NCBI RefSeq assembly: GCF_024519155.1
Contig: NZ_JANIFJ010000007.1
Location: forward strand, 62,001 to 126,000
Length of the DNA: 64,000 nt
Direction: 5' to 3'
DNA from: Mangrovibrevibacter kandeliae
GTDB taxonomy: Bacteria > Pseudomonadota > Alphaproteobacteria > Rhizobiales > Rhizobiaceae
Of the stretch, positions 8,781 through 19,124 are shown piece by piece. Each line of letters starts with the position of its first letter. Position 1 is the stretch's first letter. The position numbers and the translations under genes were made by a program. The notes beneath the pieces were generated by a model that saw only the letters and a program-made list of their open reading frames with translations, did no database searches and was not told where the DNA came from.

Positions 8781-9503
8781 ATGACGAGCGTGGCGTCCAT
8801 CGGCGAGGGCGATTCGAGGCTGGTGCGGCGGCCCCGCCTGCGGGCGCTCGCGGCCCGGCACCCCTGGTCGACGCGCCTGGCTCTGGCCTGCGCCGTCGGC
8901 ACGCTCCTCGGTGGCGGCTACCTCGCCGGCGGCTTCCTCGGCTTCGCGCAGGAGGTGGCGAGTTTCGCCGCCCGCCCGCACGACCAGCGGGCCGACGGCA
9001 TCGTGGTTCTCACCGGCGGTGCGCAGCGGCTCGACCAGGCGATCGATCTCCTCAAGGACGGGCGGGCGCGGCGCCTCCTGATCAGCGGCGTCAACCCTGC
9101 GACCAGCGCCCACACCCTCTCCAAGCTGACCGAGACGGATCAGGCGCTGTTCGACTGCTGCGTCGACATCGACTATGCCGCGCTCAACACGGTCGGGAAC
9201 GCAGAAATGACGGCACGCTGGGCACAGGCGCGAGGCTTCGGCAGCCTGATCCTCGTCACCAGCGACTACCACATGCCGCGTTCGCTGCTGGAGTTCGACC
9301 GGCTGCCGGCCTCGCCGGTGATCACGCCTTATCCCGTGGTCCGCGACGACCTTTGGGCGACGCGCAGCATGCCGAGCCTGGCCGGGTTCAGGGTGCTCCT
9401 GACCGAGTACGCCAAGCTTCTGGCGGCGCGGCTGCGCTATGCCGCCGGCATCGAGCCGACCGCGTCCGTCAACGACCGCATCGCCCATCTCGCCGCCAAC
9501 TGA
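8781..9503 (+). CDS. YdcF/ElyC/SanA-like (DUF218) envelope protein
   Basis: About 240 residues with one N-terminal membrane anchor (about residues 33-55) and a DUF218 domain. The domain shows the typical DGIVVLTGGAQRLDQAIDLL near its start, LLISGVNP, then NTVGNAEMTARWA and LILVTSDYHMPRSLLEF. Members such as SanA and ElyC act in the cell envelope, with roles in barrier function or lipid-carrier metabolism; the exact substrate here is unknown. The ATG at 8781 is preferred because the N-terminus then resembles others in the family; in-frame ATGs at 8706 and 8751 are possible. It lies 90 bases after ftsX and may share its transcript. Confidence 0.85.
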   Translation: MTSVASIGEGDSRLVRRPRLRALAARHPWSTRLALACAVGTLLGGGYLAGGFLGFAQEVASFAARPHDQRADGIVVLTGGAQRLDQAIDLLKDGRARRLLISGVNPATSAHTLSKLTETDQALFDCCVDIDYAALNTVGNAEMTARWAQARGFGSLILVTSDYHMPRSLLEFDRLPASPVITPYPVVRDDLWATRSMPSLAGFRVLLTEYAKLLAARLRYAAGIEPTASVNDRIAHLAAN

Positions 9504-9612
9504 GCGCTGGCGCAATGCCTTCCGCCGCGTGGACGGGTTGTCCCTCCCGCCGCCCTGTGGCATCGGGAATCGCCCGCGCGCCGGGCGGTCACAAGTCTGA
9601 GGTCGCCGCCCG

Positions 9613-10431
9613 ATGCTGCTCGCCCGCTCGATCGCCTTCACCGTCCTGTTCTATCTCAATCTGGCGGCCCGGCTGATCCTGTCCCTGCCGGTGTTTCTGC
9701 TCGGCTCCGAGCGAGCCTGCTGGGGGATCGTCAAGGGCTGGGGGCGCTCGAACATGTCGCTCCTGCGCATCGTCACCGGCACGCGCTCGGCGGTCACCGG
9801 AAGCGAGCACCTGCCGCATGGACCGGCCATCGTCGCCGCCAAGCATCAATCGTTCTGGGAGGTCTTCGCGCTCCTGCCGGCGATCGTCCGGCCGAGCTTC
9901 GTCCTGAAGAAGGAGCTGATGCACGTCCCGCTCTTCGGCCTCTATGCGCGGCGAATGGGGATGATTCCGGTCGACCGCAGGAAGCGGGGTGCCGCGATCG
10001 CCTCCATGGTCGCGGGGGCGCGGGCCGCCATCAGGGACGGGCGGCAGATCGTGATCTTCCCGGAGGGCACGCGGACCCGACCGGGCGCCGAGCCCGCCTA
10101 TCGCTCCGGCATCTACCATCTCTATGCCGAACTCGGGCTGCCGGTGGTGCCCGTGGCGGTCAACTCCGGGCTGTTCTGGCCGAGCCGGGGCATCCGGCGC
10201 CCGCCGGGCACGATCCGGGCCGAGTTTCTGCCGCCGATCGAACCCGGGCTGGATCGCGCGACCTTCATCGCGCGGCTCGAGGCGGTGATCGAAGGCCGGA
10301 CCGCCGAACTCGTGCGCGAGGCCTTCGCCGAGAACCCGCGTCTGCCGAAGACCCCGCAGGTGGAGCGGATCCTGGAGGAGGCGCCGCCGCCGCGATCAGC
10401 CGCTCCGCAGGGCGCTGCCCGCATGGCTTGA
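9613..10431 (+). CDS. plsC: 1-acyl-sn-glycerol-3-phosphate acyltransferase
   Basis: Makes phosphatidic acid by acylating lysophosphatidic acid at the inner membrane. It has 272 residues with an N-terminal membrane segment (about 5-30). The acyltransferase block I is KHQSFWE, an HX4E arrangement in place of the commoner HX4D, which also occurs in alphaproteobacterial PlsC. Block III is the glycerol-phosphate-binding FPEGTRTRPG. The C-terminus is variable and Pro/Ala-rich. The last 36 bases overlap the end of the converging cyclotransferase gene. Confidence 0.92.
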   Translation: MLLARSIAFTVLFYLNLAARLILSLPVFLLGSERACWGIVKGWGRSNMSLLRIVTGTRSAVTGSEHLPHGPAIVAAKHQSFWEVFALLPAIVRPSFVLKKELMHVPLFGLYARRMGMIPVDRRKRGAAIASMVAGARAAIRDGRQIVIFPEGTRTRPGAEPAYRSGIYHLYAELGLPVVPVAVNSGLFWPSRGIRRPPGTIRAEFLPPIEPGLDRATFIARLEAVIEGRTAELVREAFAENPRLPKTPQVERILEEAPPPRSAAPQGAARMA

Positions 10432-10953
10432 GCCGACGGGCGCCAGCCGGTCGACCACCTGCTCGAGCCAGGCGTCCTTCAGACCCAGCCCGTGGATTTC
10501 GGCGAGGGCGTTGGTGACGTACTCGCGGTTGGCGCCCGACCGGCCATGCGCGCGGGTGACGATCGTCGCCGCCGTCTCGACGCTCACGCGGCCGGCATAT
10601 TGCGGGTGGCCCCGGTCGACGATGAAGGTCAGGGCCCGCGCCGCACGCCCGTCTGCCAGGCGGACGGGGAGTGTGGTCTCGCGATAGACATTGGTGACGA
10701 GCTCCCGGCTGCGCAGGTATTCGGTAACGCCCCGGCGCTTGTCGGACGCGACCCTGAAGGCCATGCCCACACAGGAGCCGCCGCGGTCGAGCCCGAAGAC
10801 GAGGCCCGGCCGCTCCGGCGTGCCACGGTGAACGAAGGAGTGGACGCACAGCGCGCGATGGTAGCCGCCAAGCCGAGCCTTCACGCGTTCTTCATAGTCG
10901 AAATCCGGACGCCAGATCAGCGAGCCGTAGCCAAACACCCAAAACTCGTTCAT
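10396..10953 (-). CDS. ChaC-like gamma-glutamylcyclotransferase
   Basis: A 185-residue ChaC-family enzyme, expected to cleave glutathione (gamma-Glu-Cys-Gly) to 5-oxoproline and Cys-Gly. The N-terminal motif WVFGYGSLIWRP is the family hallmark, binding substrate with GSL. CVHSFVHRGTPERPGLVFGL and the catalytic-Glu region (EYLRSREL) follow, and the TFIVDRGHPQYAG segment is also conserved. It converges on plsC with overlapping 3' ends and is divergent from the DUF2125 gene over 49 bases. Confidence 0.9.
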   Translation of the reverse strand: MNEFWVFGYGSLIWRPDFDYEERVKARLGGYHRALCVHSFVHRGTPERPGLVFGLDRGGSCVGMAFRVASDKRRGVTEYLRSRELVTNVYRETTLPVRLADGRAARALTFIVDRGHPQYAGRVSVETAATIVTRAHGRSGANREYVTNALAEIHGLGLKDAWLEQVVDRLAPVGSSHAGSALRSG

Positions 10954-11002
10954 CGCCTACGCCATCAGCCCGCTGCGCCGGGCGCTTAGAAAGGTTCCGC
11001 AG

Positions 11003-12022
11003 ATGGCCGTGTCAAGGTCGCGCGACCGGCGGCGCACCCGCCGCGCCTATGTCGGCATCGTGGTCGTCGCGCTCCTCCTGTTCGCCGCCCTCTCCGCCGC
11101 CTGGCTCTATCTGGCGGGACGGCTGGAGAACGAGGTGGCGCGGCAGATCGATCGTGCGCGGGAGGAGGGGCTGTCGATCGGGTGCGCCAACCGCGACGTC
11201 TTCGGCTACCCGTTCCGGCTCGGGATCCGCTGCGACGCGGTGACGGTGGACGGCGCCAACGGCATGCTGCGCATCGCCGGCGGCGCGATCCGTACGGCGG
11301 CCCAGCTCTACCGGCCGAACCGCATCGTCGCGGAGATCGACGGGCCGCTGCTCGTCGACACGCCGCAGGCGCCGCCGGTGGACCTACGCTGGACGTTGAC
11401 CCAGGCGAGCGCGACCTTCTGGCGCGAGGGCCTCGACCACTTCGCGCTCGTGTCGGACGCTCCGGTGCTGTCGCTCGCCCAGCCCGCGGCCGACCGTCAG
11501 CCGCTCGCCGAGGCGGCCCACACCGAGACGCATGTGCGCCGGCGCGAGGGCGACCTCGACGCCGCGTTCTCGGCGACGCAGGCAAGGCTGGTGATGCCCG
11601 GTGCACCGGACCTGCCGCCGGCCGACCTCTCCCTCGACCTCACCGTCGGCGGTGCGGCCGACTGGCTGTCCGGGCGGATGAACGGGACGGCGCGCGAGCG
11701 TCTTGCCGGCCGGCCGATCACGTTGCGCTCGGCGCGGGTCGATCTCGGCGCGTCGGAGGCAGACCTCTCCGGCACCGTGCAGTTCGATGCGGACGGCCGG
11801 ATGTCGGGCACCCTGCATCTGTCGCTGCTCGGCGCCAACGAGATCGCGATGCTGGTGGGCCAGGCAGCCCCCGACCTCGCGAGCCTCGCCAACACGATCG
11901 CCGCGGTCCTGCCGCTCGCCGGCCGGCAGGAGAACGGCCACACGGTGATCGACATCACCGCCCGCAACGGCCAACTCGCCGCCGGCATCGTGCCGCTCGG
12001 AACGGTGCCTCGGCTGGACTGA
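11003..12022 (+). CDS. DUF2125 domain protein
   Basis: A 339-residue protein of unknown function with one N-terminal membrane anchor (about 14-36) and a long periplasmic part. The region after the anchor contains CANRDVFGYPFRLGIRCD, the characteristic start of DUF2125, where a paired-Cys segment recurs in this family. The rest is a repetitive beta-strand pattern suggestive of a lipid-binding or AsmA-like scaffold; that last point is inference only. No operon partner is evident: the sulfate operon starts 216 bases downstream with its own ribosome binding site. Confidence 0.8.
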   Translation: MAVSRSRDRRRTRRAYVGIVVVALLLFAALSAAWLYLAGRLENEVARQIDRAREEGLSIGCANRDVFGYPFRLGIRCDAVTVDGANGMLRIAGGAIRTAAQLYRPNRIVAEIDGPLLVDTPQAPPVDLRWTLTQASATFWREGLDHFALVSDAPVLSLAQPAADRQPLAEAAHTETHVRRREGDLDAAFSATQARLVMPGAPDLPPADLSLDLTVGGAADWLSGRMNGTARERLAGRPITLRSARVDLGASEADLSGTVQFDADGRMSGTLHLSLLGANEIAMLVGQAAPDLASLANTIAAVLPLAGRQENGHTVIDITARNGQLAAGIVPLGTVPRLD

Positions 12023-12136
12023 AGGCCGGCGACGGCCGGTCGATCCTGCGGTGGAGGGACGTGGAGCGCTGCACGACGGCGGCGCGGAGTCTTGAACGGG
12101 CCGTGCTGCGGGGACGGTCGGGCGAGACAGCTTTTT

Positions 12137-12159
12137 CTATAAAGCAGCCAGACTATAAA
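12137..12159 (+). promoter_or_regulatory. CTATAAA direct repeat upstream of the sulfate operon
   Basis: Two exact CTATAAA heptamers start 16 bases apart (12137 and 12153) in the only AT-rich stretch of the 216-base gap before the sulfate-binding-protein gene. Either could serve as a -10 element, or the pair as a regulator half-site array. No convincing -35 is seen. Sulfur-responsive control is expected for this operon, but the regulator cannot be named from the sequence. Confidence 0.35.
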
Positions 12160-12238
12160 CGCGTCAGGCTGTCGCGTCGTGATCGTGTCGCAGATGATAT
12201 CGTCCAGACGTCATCCTGTTTTCTCAGGAGGAGCGAAC

Positions 12239-13255
12239 ATGAAAAGACCGGGAACGAGACTGCTCGCCGCGATTGTGCTCTCGCTGGGCCTTGGCGGGCC
12301 GGTGCTGGCGGCGGATCAAACCATCCTCAACGTGTCCTATGATCCGACCCGCGAGTTCTACAAGGCGTTCAACCAGGCCTTCGCGAAGCATTGGAAAGAG
12401 GAAACCGGCGACAGCGTCACCATCCGCCAGTCGCACGGCGGCTCCGGGTCGCAGGCCCGCGCCGTGATCGAGGGGCTGGACGCGGACGTCGTGACCCTGG
12501 CGCTGCAGGCCGACATCGACGCCATCGCCAAAAGCGGCGCGATCAAGCCGGATTGGCGCAGCCGCCTGCCGAACGACGCCGCGCCCTACACGTCCACGAT
12601 CGTGTTCCTGGTGCGCAAGGGCAATCCGAAGGGCATCCACGACTGGGGCGATCTGGTGAAGGACGGCGTCGAGGTGATCACGCCGAACCCGAAGACCTCC
12701 GGCGGCGCCCGCTGGAATTATCTCGCAGCCTGGGCCTGGGCGTCGCGGCAGAACGGTGGCGACGAGGCGAAGACGACAGCCTACATGGCCGAGCTCTTCC
12801 GCCACGTGCCGGTGCTGGATTCGGGGGCCCGCGGCGCCACCACCACCTTCGCCGAGCGCGGCATCGGCGACGTGCTTCTGGCTTGGGAGAACGAGGCGCT
12901 GCTGACGCAGCAGGAACTCGGCGACGACGAATTCGACATCGTCGCTCCCTCGCTGTCCATCGTGGCTGAACCGCCGGTGGCGGTGGTCGACCGGACCGTC
13001 GAGGCGAAGGGCACGCGGCAGGTGGCGGAGGCCTATCTGCAGTATCTCTACGCGCCGGAAGGGCAGAAGCTCGCGGCGAAGAACTTCTACCGCCCGACGA
13101 AGCCCGAGAACGCCGACCCCGAGGACCTCGCGCGCTTCGCCAAGCTCGACCTCGTGACCATCCGCGATCCGCTGTTCGGCGGCTGGGAGACGGCGCAGCC
13201 GAAGCACTTCGGCGACGGCGGCGTCTTCGATCAGATCTTCAAGCCATCGCATTGA
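12239..13255 (+). CDS. sulfate/thiosulfate ABC transporter periplasmic binding protein
   Basis: Captures sulfate or thiosulfate in the periplasm for import. It is 338 residues long, with a cleavable signal peptide (about 1-21, ending PVLAAD). The mature part begins with [19 protein letters not shown], and [24 protein letters not shown] carries the oxyanion-binding serines and glycines. [15 protein letters not shown] and [20 protein letters not shown] are diagnostic of the Sbp/CysP family. The start has a strong AGGAGGAG site 5 bases or so upstream. It is the first gene of an operon with cysT, cysW and cysA. The sequence does not decide between the names sbp and cysP. Confidence 0.95.
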   Translation: MKRPGTRLLAAIVLSLGLGGPVLAADQTILNVSYDPTREFYKAFNQAFAKHWKEETGDSVTIRQSHGGSGSQARAVIEGLDADVVTLALQADIDAIAKSGAIKPDWRSRLPNDAAPYTSTIVFLVRKGNPKGIHDWGDLVKDGVEVITPNPKTSGGARWNYLAAWAWASRQNGGDEAKTTAYMAELFRHVPVLDSGARGATTTFAERGIGDVLLAWENEALLTQQELGDDEFDIVAPSLSIVAEPPVAVVDRTVEAKGTRQVAEAYLQYLYAPEGQKLAAKNFYRPTKPENADPEDLARFAKLDLVTIRDPLFGGWETAQPKHFGDGGVFDQIFKPSH

Positions 13256-14166
13256 GCAGCGCTGCGAACGGTGGCCGCGCGAGGCGATCGCGCGGTCCGC
13301 ACCCACCGTCGGCGGGGGCTTCGGGCCAACGCGCCTGGTTCCACAAGCCGAGCGTCGTCCCGGGTTTCGGACTGACGTTCGGGTTCGCCGTCACCTATCT
13401 CGCGCTCGTGGTGCTCGTCCCGCTGGGCGTTCTCCTGCTGCGCGCCACAGGCGTCGGCTGGTCGGGCTTCGTGCAGACGGCACTCGACCCGCGTACGCTC
13501 GCCGCGCTGCGCCTGACCTTCGGCGCGTCCTTCGCGGCCGCCACGATCAACGCCGTGTTCGGCGTTCTCCTCGCCTGGATCCTCGTCCGGTACCGGTTTC
13601 CAGGCCGGCGCCTCTTGGACGCCGCGATCGACCTGCCCTTCGCGCTGCCGACGGCGGTCGCGGGCCTGACGCTGGCGGCGCTCTACAGCCGCAACGGCTG
13701 GATCGGCCAGCTCTTCGCGCCGCTCGGCATCCGCATCGCCTACACGCCGCTCGGAGTCGGCGTGGCGCTGCTGTTCGTCTCGCTGCCTTTCATGGTGCGC
13801 ACCGTCCAGCCGGTGATCGAGGAGATCGACCGCGAGGTCGAGGAGGCCGCGGCCACGCTCGGCGCGACGCGTCTCCAGACGGTGGTGCGCGTCGTGCTGC
13901 CGTCGCTCGTCCCGGCGATGCTGACCGGCTATGCGCTGGCGTTCGCGCGGGCGATCGGCGAATACGGCTCGGTGATCTTCGTCGCCGGCAACCAGCCCTA
14001 CGTGTCGGAGATCGTGCCGCTTCTGATCGTCTTCCGGCTCGAGGAGTTCAACTACCCGGCTGCGACGGCGATCGCGACGCTGATGCTTCTGATCTCGTTC
14101 GCGATGCTCCTGTTCGTCAATCTCGTCCAGGCCTGGAGCCGGCGGAGGTTCGGTTATGGCAGCTGA
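13252..14166 (+). CDS. cysT: sulfate ABC transporter permease CysT
   Basis: One of the two membrane subunits of the sulfate importer: 304 residues with six membrane segments and the permease cytoplasmic loop that contacts CysA ([23 protein letters not shown], about 200-222). The start is a TTG that overlaps the stop of the binding-protein gene (TTGA). No in-frame ATG, GTG or good ribosome binding site exists nearby, so translational coupling is likely. The N-terminal 35 residues are basic and variable. The gene overlaps cysW by 11 bases. Confidence 0.94.
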   Translation: MSSAANGGRARRSRGPHPPSAGASGQRAWFHKPSVVPGFGLTFGFAVTYLALVVLVPLGVLLLRATGVGWSGFVQTALDPRTLAALRLTFGASFAAATINAVFGVLLAWILVRYRFPGRRLLDAAIDLPFALPTAVAGLTLAALYSRNGWIGQLFAPLGIRIAYTPLGVGVALLFVSLPFMVRTVQPVIEEIDREVEEAAATLGATRLQTVVRVVLPSLVPAMLTGYALAFARAIGEYGSVIFVAGNQPYVSEIVPLLIVFRLEEFNYPAATAIATLMLLISFAMLLFVNLVQAWSRRRFGYGS

Positions 14167-15064
14167 GACGGACACCACCGCCGTTGCCGACAGGGGCGCG
14201 GCCGCTCCCGCGGCGCGGCGACCCCGTCCGGTCACGACGGAGACGCCGCTGACGCGGGCGCTGCTCCTCGCGGTCGGCCTCGCGTATCTCGCGCTGTTTC
14301 TCTTCCTGCCCCTGGCGGCGGTCTTCACGGAGGCCCTGCGCGACGGCCTCGACGGCTATCTGGCATCGATTCTCGAACCGGATACGCTTGCCGCCATCCG
14401 CATGACCCTCCTCGTCGCGGCGCTCGCGGTCCCGTGCAACGTCGTCTTCGGGATCGCTGCGGCCTGGGCGGTCGCCAAGCACGAGTTCCGCGGCAGGAGT
14501 CTCTTCGTCACGCTGATCGACCTGCCGTTCTCCGTCTCGCCGGTGATCGCCGGGCTCGTCTACGTGCTCCTCTTCGGCTCGAGCGGCGTGCTCGGCGCCT
14601 GGCTCCAGAGCCATGGAATCACCGTCATCTTCGCGCTGCCCGGCATCGTGCTCGCGACCATCTTCGTGACCTTTCCCTTCGTGGCGCGCGAGCTGATCCC
14701 GCTGATGCAGGAGCAGGGCACTGGCGACGAGGAGGCCGCGGTCTCGCTGGGTGCCTCCGGCTGGCAGACGTTCCGCCGCGTGACGCTGCCGAACGTGAAG
14801 TGGGGTCTGCTCTACGGCGTGCTGCTCTGCAACGCCCGCGCGATGGGAGAGTTCGGGGCGGTCGCCGTCGTCTCGGGCCGCATCCGGGGCGAGACCAACA
14901 CGATGCCGCTGCAGGTCGAGATCCTGTCCAACGAGTTCCCGCTGTCGGCCGCCTTCGCGGTCGCCTCGCTGCTCGCGCTGCTGGCGCTGCTGACGCTCGC
15001 GCTCAAGACCTTCCTCGAATGGCGCTACGGCGACGAGATGTCGTCTTCGCAGCCCGGACACTGA
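14156..15064 (+). CDS. cysW: sulfate ABC transporter permease CysW
   Basis: Second membrane subunit of the sulfate importer, 302 residues. A variable cytoplasmic N-terminus (about 1-35) is followed by six membrane segments and the coupling loop [22 protein letters not shown] (about 198-219). The [12 protein letters not shown]-like run ([15 protein letters not shown]) near residue 230 is the family signature. It overlaps cysT and is 6 bases from cysA, so all four genes are one transcript. Confidence 0.95.
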   Translation: MAAETDTTAVADRGAAAPAARRPRPVTTETPLTRALLLAVGLAYLALFLFLPLAAVFTEALRDGLDGYLASILEPDTLAAIRMTLLVAALAVPCNVVFGIAAAWAVAKHEFRGRSLFVTLIDLPFSVSPVIAGLVYVLLFGSSGVLGAWLQSHGITVIFALPGIVLATIFVTFPFVARELIPLMQEQGTGDEEAAVSLGASGWQTFRRVTLPNVKWGLLYGVLLCNARAMGEFGAVAVVSGRIRGETNTMPLQVEILSNEFPLSAAFAVASLLALLALLTLALKTFLEWRYGDEMSSSQPGH

Positions 15065-15070
15065 CATCTC

Positions 15071-16102
15071 ATGGAAATCTCCGTCCGCAACGTGCGCAAG
15101 GACTTCGATCGCTTTCCGGCGCTTCACGACGTCTCGCTCGACATCCGCTCGGGAGAGCTGATCGCACTCCTCGGCCCTTCCGGCTCCGGCAAGACGACGC
15201 TGCTGCGGCTGATTGCCGGTCTGGAGTTTCCGAGCGAGGGACAGATCTTCTTCGGCGCCGAGGACGCTTCGGCGCGCAGCGTGCGCGAGCGGAACGTCGG
15301 GTTCGTGTTCCAGCACTACGCCCTGTTCCGGCACATGACGGTCGCCGACAATATCGGCTTCGGGCTGACGGTGCGCCCGAAAGCGACGCGCCCGTCGCCA
15401 AAGGAGGTCCGGCGCAGGGTGCTCGAGCTCCTCGACCTCGTCCAGCTCCCGGGGCTGGAGAACCGCTTTCCGCGCCAGCTGTCGGGCGGCCAACGCCAGC
15501 GCGTCGCCCTCGCCCGCGCGCTCGCCATCGAACCGGCGGTGCTGCTGCTGGACGAACCCTTCGGCGCGCTCGACGCCAAGGTGCGCAAGGATCTTCGCCG
15601 CTGGCTTCGCGACCTGCATGACCAGACGGGTCACACCACGGTCTTCGTGACGCACGATCAGGAGGAGGCGCTGGAGCTCGCCGACCGTGTCGTGGTGATG
15701 AGCCAGGGACGGATCGAGCAGGTCGGGACTGCGGATGACGTCTATGACCGGCCGGCGAGTCCGTTCGTGTTCTCGTTCATCGGGCAGTCGAACGTCCTGC
15801 CGGTCGAGATCCGCGGCGGATCCGCGCTGTTCGGCGGCACGGTGCTGGGAGCGGCTGCGGAGCCGGACGGGCCACGGCGCATGTACGTGCGCCCGCACGA
15901 CTTCGACATGTTGCCCGAGGGGGAGGGGGGCCTCGCCGGGCGGATCGTCGTGGCTCGCCGGACGGGCGGTTCGCGGTTCTGTACGGTCGACCTCGACGGC
16001 GTTCCGATCGAGATCGAACTGCCGCACGACGGCAGTGCCGTCCGCCCGGGCGATCGCATCGCCGTCAGGCCACGCCGCTGGACGCTGTTCGACAACGCCT
16101 GA
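15071..16102 (+). CDS. cysA: sulfate/thiosulfate import ATP-binding protein CysA
   Basis: ATPase of the sulfate importer, 343 residues. The nucleotide-binding domain (about 1-235) has Walker [10 protein letters not shown] (36-44), the Q-loop [12 protein letters not shown], signature [15 protein letters not shown], Walker [12 protein letters not shown] and the switch [14 protein letters not shown]. The C-terminal third is a TOBE-like regulatory domain (VLPVEIRGG..., [10 protein letters not shown]). It is the last gene of the operon; the next gene is on the other strand. Confidence 0.96.
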   Translation: MEISVRNVRKDFDRFPALHDVSLDIRSGELIALLGPSGSGKTTLLRLIAGLEFPSEGQIFFGAEDASARSVRERNVGFVFQHYALFRHMTVADNIGFGLTVRPKATRPSPKEVRRRVLELLDLVQLPGLENRFPRQLSGGQRQRVALARALAIEPAVLLLDEPFGALDAKVRKDLRRWLRDLHDQTGHTTVFVTHDQEEALELADRVVVMSQGRIEQVGTADDVYDRPASPFVFSFIGQSNVLPVEIRGGSALFGGTVLGAAAEPDGPRRMYVRPHDFDMLPEGEGGLAGRIVVARRTGGSRFCTVDLDGVPIEIELPHDGSAVRPGDRIAVRPRRWTLFDNA

Positions 16103-16226
16103 CGTGCGCCGCCGCCTTGCCTGCAGCCGGCTCATCGGAGCAGCACCCGCCGGAGACCGGGTCGCGGGCGGTGCGTCGCCTCGCGCCGGGCGCCCCGGCA
16201 CTACTCCGACCTTACGGCCGACCGCC

Positions 16227-17165
16227 TCAGTTCTTGCCCTCGGCGCTTCCGAGTTCGCGTCCGAAATTCGGCTTGGCCGTGTCCTGACCAGCCTCGACGA
16301 TGCCGCGGCGGATGGCGCGGGTGCGGGTGAAGAGGTCGAACAGCGCGTCGCCGTCGCCCCAGCGGATCGCCCGCTGCAGCGAGGCGAGATCCTCCGAGAA
16401 GCGGGCAAGCATTTCGAGCACGGCATCGCGATTGTTGAGGAACACGTCGCGCCACATCGTCGGGTCGGAGGCGGCGATGCGGGTGAAGTCGCGAAAGCCC
16501 GAGGCCGAGAACTTGATCACCTCGGACTGCGTGACAGTCTCCAGGTCGGCGGCGGTGCCGACGATGTTGTAGGCGATGAGGTGCGGCACGTGGCTGACGA
16601 TGGCGAGCACGAGATCGTGGTGCTCGGCGGTCATCACCTCGACCATCGCGCCGCAGCCTTCCCAGAAGCGCTGCAGGCGGGCGACCGCCTCGGGATCGCT
16701 GCCCTCGACCGGCGTCAGGATGGTCCAGCGGTTCTGGAAGAGCTCGACGAAACCCGCGTCCGGGCCGGAGTTCTCGGTGCCCGCGATCGGGTGCGCCGGC
16801 ACGAAGTGGACGTGCTCGGGCATGTGCGGCTGCATCTGGGCGATGACCGAACCCTTGGTCGAGCCGACGTCGGAGACGATGGTGCCGGCCTTGAGCGCCG
16901 GGGCGATGGCCTCGGCGACGGCGCCCGAGGCGCCGACCGGCACCGAGAGGATCACGAGATCGGCGTCCCGCACGGCGTCGTGCGGGTCCAGGTGATAGCT
17001 GTCGCCGAGCTTCAGCTCTTGCGCCCTTGCGAGCGTTTCGGCGCGGCGGGTCGAGACCGCGACGTGGCCGGCAAGCCCATGCCGACGGATGTTGTGGGCA
17101 ATGGACGAGCCGATGAGGCCGATGCCGATCAGCGCGACGCGCTGGAACAGGGGCTCTACGGTCAT
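16227..17165 (-). CDS. tyrC: prephenate/arogenate dehydrogenase (cyclohexadienyl dehydrogenase)
   Basis: NAD(P)-dependent enzyme making the tyrosine precursor from prephenate or arogenate, 312 residues. The Rossmann motif is [17 protein letters not shown] (residues 10-26). The catalytic/substrate region [15 protein letters not shown] contains the conserved HPxxG, and [14 protein letters not shown] supplies another conserved His. The C-terminal helical domain has [21 protein letters not shown]. The start overlaps the hisC stop as ATGA. Cofactor choice and prephenate versus arogenate preference cannot be read here. Confidence 0.93.
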   Translation of the reverse strand: MTVEPLFQRVALIGIGLIGSSIAHNIRRHGLAGHVAVSTRRAETLARAQELKLGDSYHLDPHDAVRDADLVILSVPVGASGAVAEAIAPALKAGTIVSDVGSTKGSVIAQMQPHMPEHVHFVPAHPIAGTENSGPDAGFVELFQNRWTILTPVEGSDPEAVARLQRFWEGCGAMVEVMTAEHHDLVLAIVSHVPHLIAYNIVGTAADLETVTQSEVIKFSASGFRDFTRIAASDPTMWRDVFLNNRDAVLEMLARFSEDLASLQRAIRWGDGDALFDLFTRTRAIRRGIVEAGQDTAKPNFGRELGSAEGKN

Positions 17166-18271
17166 GTCGGGCCGCCGAGGAAGGTGGCGAGCGCGGCGAC
17201 GACGCCGCGGTTGGCCTCCTCGCTGCCGACCGTTATGCGCAGGGCGTTCGGGAATCCGTAGCCGGAGACGCGTCGCAGCACGTAGCCGCGTTCTGCGAGA
17301 TACGTATCGGCGTCGGCAGCCGTCCTGCCGGCAGTGTCCGGGAAGTGGATCAGCACGAAGTTGCCGACGCTCGGCGTGACGCCCAAGCCAAGGGCTTCGA
17401 ACTCGGCGGTCAGCCACTCGCGCCACTGGAGATTGTGCGCGACCGCCCGGTCGACATGCGCCCGGTCGCGGATCGCGGCGGCGCCGGCCGCAATGGCGAT
17501 GGCGTTGAGGTTGAACGGCCCGCGCACCCGGTCGAGCGCCTGCACCACCGCCTCCGGCGCATACATCCAGCCGATGCGCAGCGCCGCGAGCCCGTGCACC
17601 TTGGAGAAGGTGCGGGTCATCACGACGTTCTCGGCCGAGCCGACGAGTTCGATGCCGGACTCGTAGTCGTTGCGCCGGACATATTCGGCATAGGCCGCGT
17701 CGAGCACCAGCAGCACGCGCTTCGGCAGGCCGGCCTGCAGCCGGCGCACCTCGTCGAAGGGGAGGTACGTGCCGGTCGGGTTGTTCGGGTTGGCGAGGAA
17801 GACGAGCCTCGTCTTCGCCGTCACGGCGGCGAGGATCGCGTCGACGTCGGCGCGTGCGTCGCGCTCCTTCACCACCACAGGAGTCGCGCCGCGCGCCTTG
17901 ATCTGAATGTTGTAGACGAGAAAGCCGTGCTCGGTGTGGATCGCCTCATCGCCAGGCTGCAGGTAGACCGCGGTCACGAGGCCGAGCAGCTCGTCCGAGC
18001 CGTTGCCGCACAGGATGTTCTTCGGGTTCAGCGCGTAGGTCTCGGCGATCGCCTGCCTCAGCGCGTTGGCCTGGCCGTCCGGATAGAGCTCGAGGCTGGC
18101 GGTCGCGGCCTCGACGGCGGCGCGGACGTCGGGCGAGGGGCCGAGCGGCGTCTCGTTGGAGGAAAGCTTGTGCAGCTTCACGCCGGGCGCGGCCTTGTCG
18201 CGGCCGGGCACGTAGGCCTCGATGTCCATCACGCCGGGATTGGGGACGGGGCGCTCGGTCTCGCGCGACAT
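17162..18271 (-). CDS. hisC: histidinol-phosphate / aromatic aminotransferase
   Basis: PLP aminotransferase of the HisC family, 369 residues. It has the substrate loop [12 protein letters not shown] (about 28-39), [10 protein letters not shown] for cofactor phosphate binding, [14 protein letters not shown], the YAEYV segment and the PLP lysine in [17 protein letters not shown] (near 221). Its place between chorismate mutase and tyrC suggests it serves as an aromatic aminotransferase (phenylpyruvate, hydroxyphenylpyruvate or prephenate) as well as, or instead of, acting in histidine synthesis; that is inference from context. The ATG overlaps nothing upstream: 55 bases separate it from the chorismate mutase gene. 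Confidence 0.92.
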   Translation of the reverse strand: MSRETERPVPNPGVMDIEAYVPGRDKAAPGVKLHKLSSNETPLGPSPDVRAAVEAATASLELYPDGQANALRQAIAETYALNPKNILCGNGSDELLGLVTAVYLQPGDEAIHTEHGFLVYNIQIKARGATPVVVKERDARADVDAILAAVTAKTRLVFLANPNNPTGTYLPFDEVRRLQAGLPKRVLLVLDAAYAEYVRRNDYESGIELVGSAENVVMTRTFSKVHGLAALRIGWMYAPEAVVQALDRVRGPFNLNAIAIAAGAAAIRDRAHVDRAVAHNLQWREWLTAEFEALGLGVTPSVGNFVLIHFPDTAGRTAADADTYLAERGYVLRRVSGYGFPNALRITVGSEEANRGVVAALATFLGGPT

Positions 18272-18326
18272 GACGGAGGATCCTTGCCGAAGACAGGACG
18301 AACTGTGGAGTCGAGGGCCCGGGGGG

Positions 18327-19124
18327 TCAGGCCGGGATCTGCAACGGAGCCGCATAGCCGCCCACAGGGCGGATGTCGAGGGCGGCGGGGAAGGCGGCCT
18401 CCACCGCCGCACGCGCCCCGGTGCAGGCGACGAGCCGGCTGGTGATGCCGTCGCGTTCGGCGGAGGCCAGAACCTCGACAGCATCGCCGGTCGACGCGCT
18501 CCCATCGCGCGTCCGCACGACGAAGCAGGACACCTCGTTCGCGCCGGGATCGGCAAGCGGCGGCGAGAGCACCACCGCATCGAGCCCGGCCGCGCGGTTG
18601 TCGGCGCGGAAGAACGGCAGGCGGGCCATGATCTGAACCGTGTCGAGCGCGTCCCACCACGAAGCTTCGGCATCGCCGAGCGGCACCAGCCCGAGCCGGT
18701 CCTGCGCGCCGCCGCCGAGCGCGTCGACGACCGCCGACGCATCGGCGCAGACGCGCATCGGCACGCTGTAGCCGAAGTAGAAGCGCGCCGACTCCACCGC
18801 GGCGACGACGTCCGCGCCGGGCGCGACGACGACGTCGAAGGGCGCCTGCAGGGCGGTGAAGGTGGAGATGATCTCGCGCCACAGATGCTCGATCGCCGTC
18901 AGCGGCAGGTGGCCCTGATGGCGCTTCACCATCCGGCGCATCATGTCGGCCTCGCGCCCGGGGCGGAATGCGGCGCCGTTGCGTGCCGTGCCCTTCACCT
19001 CGATCAGTTCGTCGATCACGGTGGCGCGCTGCATCAACAGGCGATGCATCGATTCGTCGATCGCGTCGATCTGGGCCCGGAGTTCGGCAAGCCGCGCGGC
19101 GGCGTCCCTCGGTGCGGCTGTCAT
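18327..19124 (-). CDS. chorismate mutase with long C-terminal domain
   Basis: 265 residues. The first ~95 form an AroQ-type chorismate mutase domain: [22 protein letters not shown], then [24 protein letters not shown] and [11 protein letters not shown]. It converts chorismate to prephenate, the substrate of the neighbouring tyrC. The remaining ~170 residues look like a divergent prephenate-dehydratase-type bilobal domain ([28 protein letters not shown]). They lack an obvious catalytic TRF motif, so dehydratase activity is doubtful. The ATG at 19124 gives [15 protein letters not shown]; a longer in-frame start at 19211 is less likely. It heads the hisC-tyrC operon and is divergent from metX. 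Confidence 0.87.
   Translation of the reverse strand: MTAAPRDAAARLAELRAQIDAIDESMHRLLMQRATVIDELIEVKGTARNGAAFRPGREADMMRRMVKRHQGHLPLTAIEHLWREIISTFTALQAPFDVVVAPGADVVAAVESARFYFGYSVPMRVCADASAVVDALGGGAQDRLGLVPLGDAEASWWDALDTVQIMARLPFFRADNRAAGLDAVVLSPPLADPGANEVSCFVVRTRDGSASTGDAVEVLASAERDGITSRLVACTGARAAVEAAFPAALDIRPVGGYAAPLQIPA

Noticed and set aside
16103-16226. Hairpin terminator between cysA and tyrC
   Set aside because: The candidate arms near 16145-16175 have several mismatches and no T-run.
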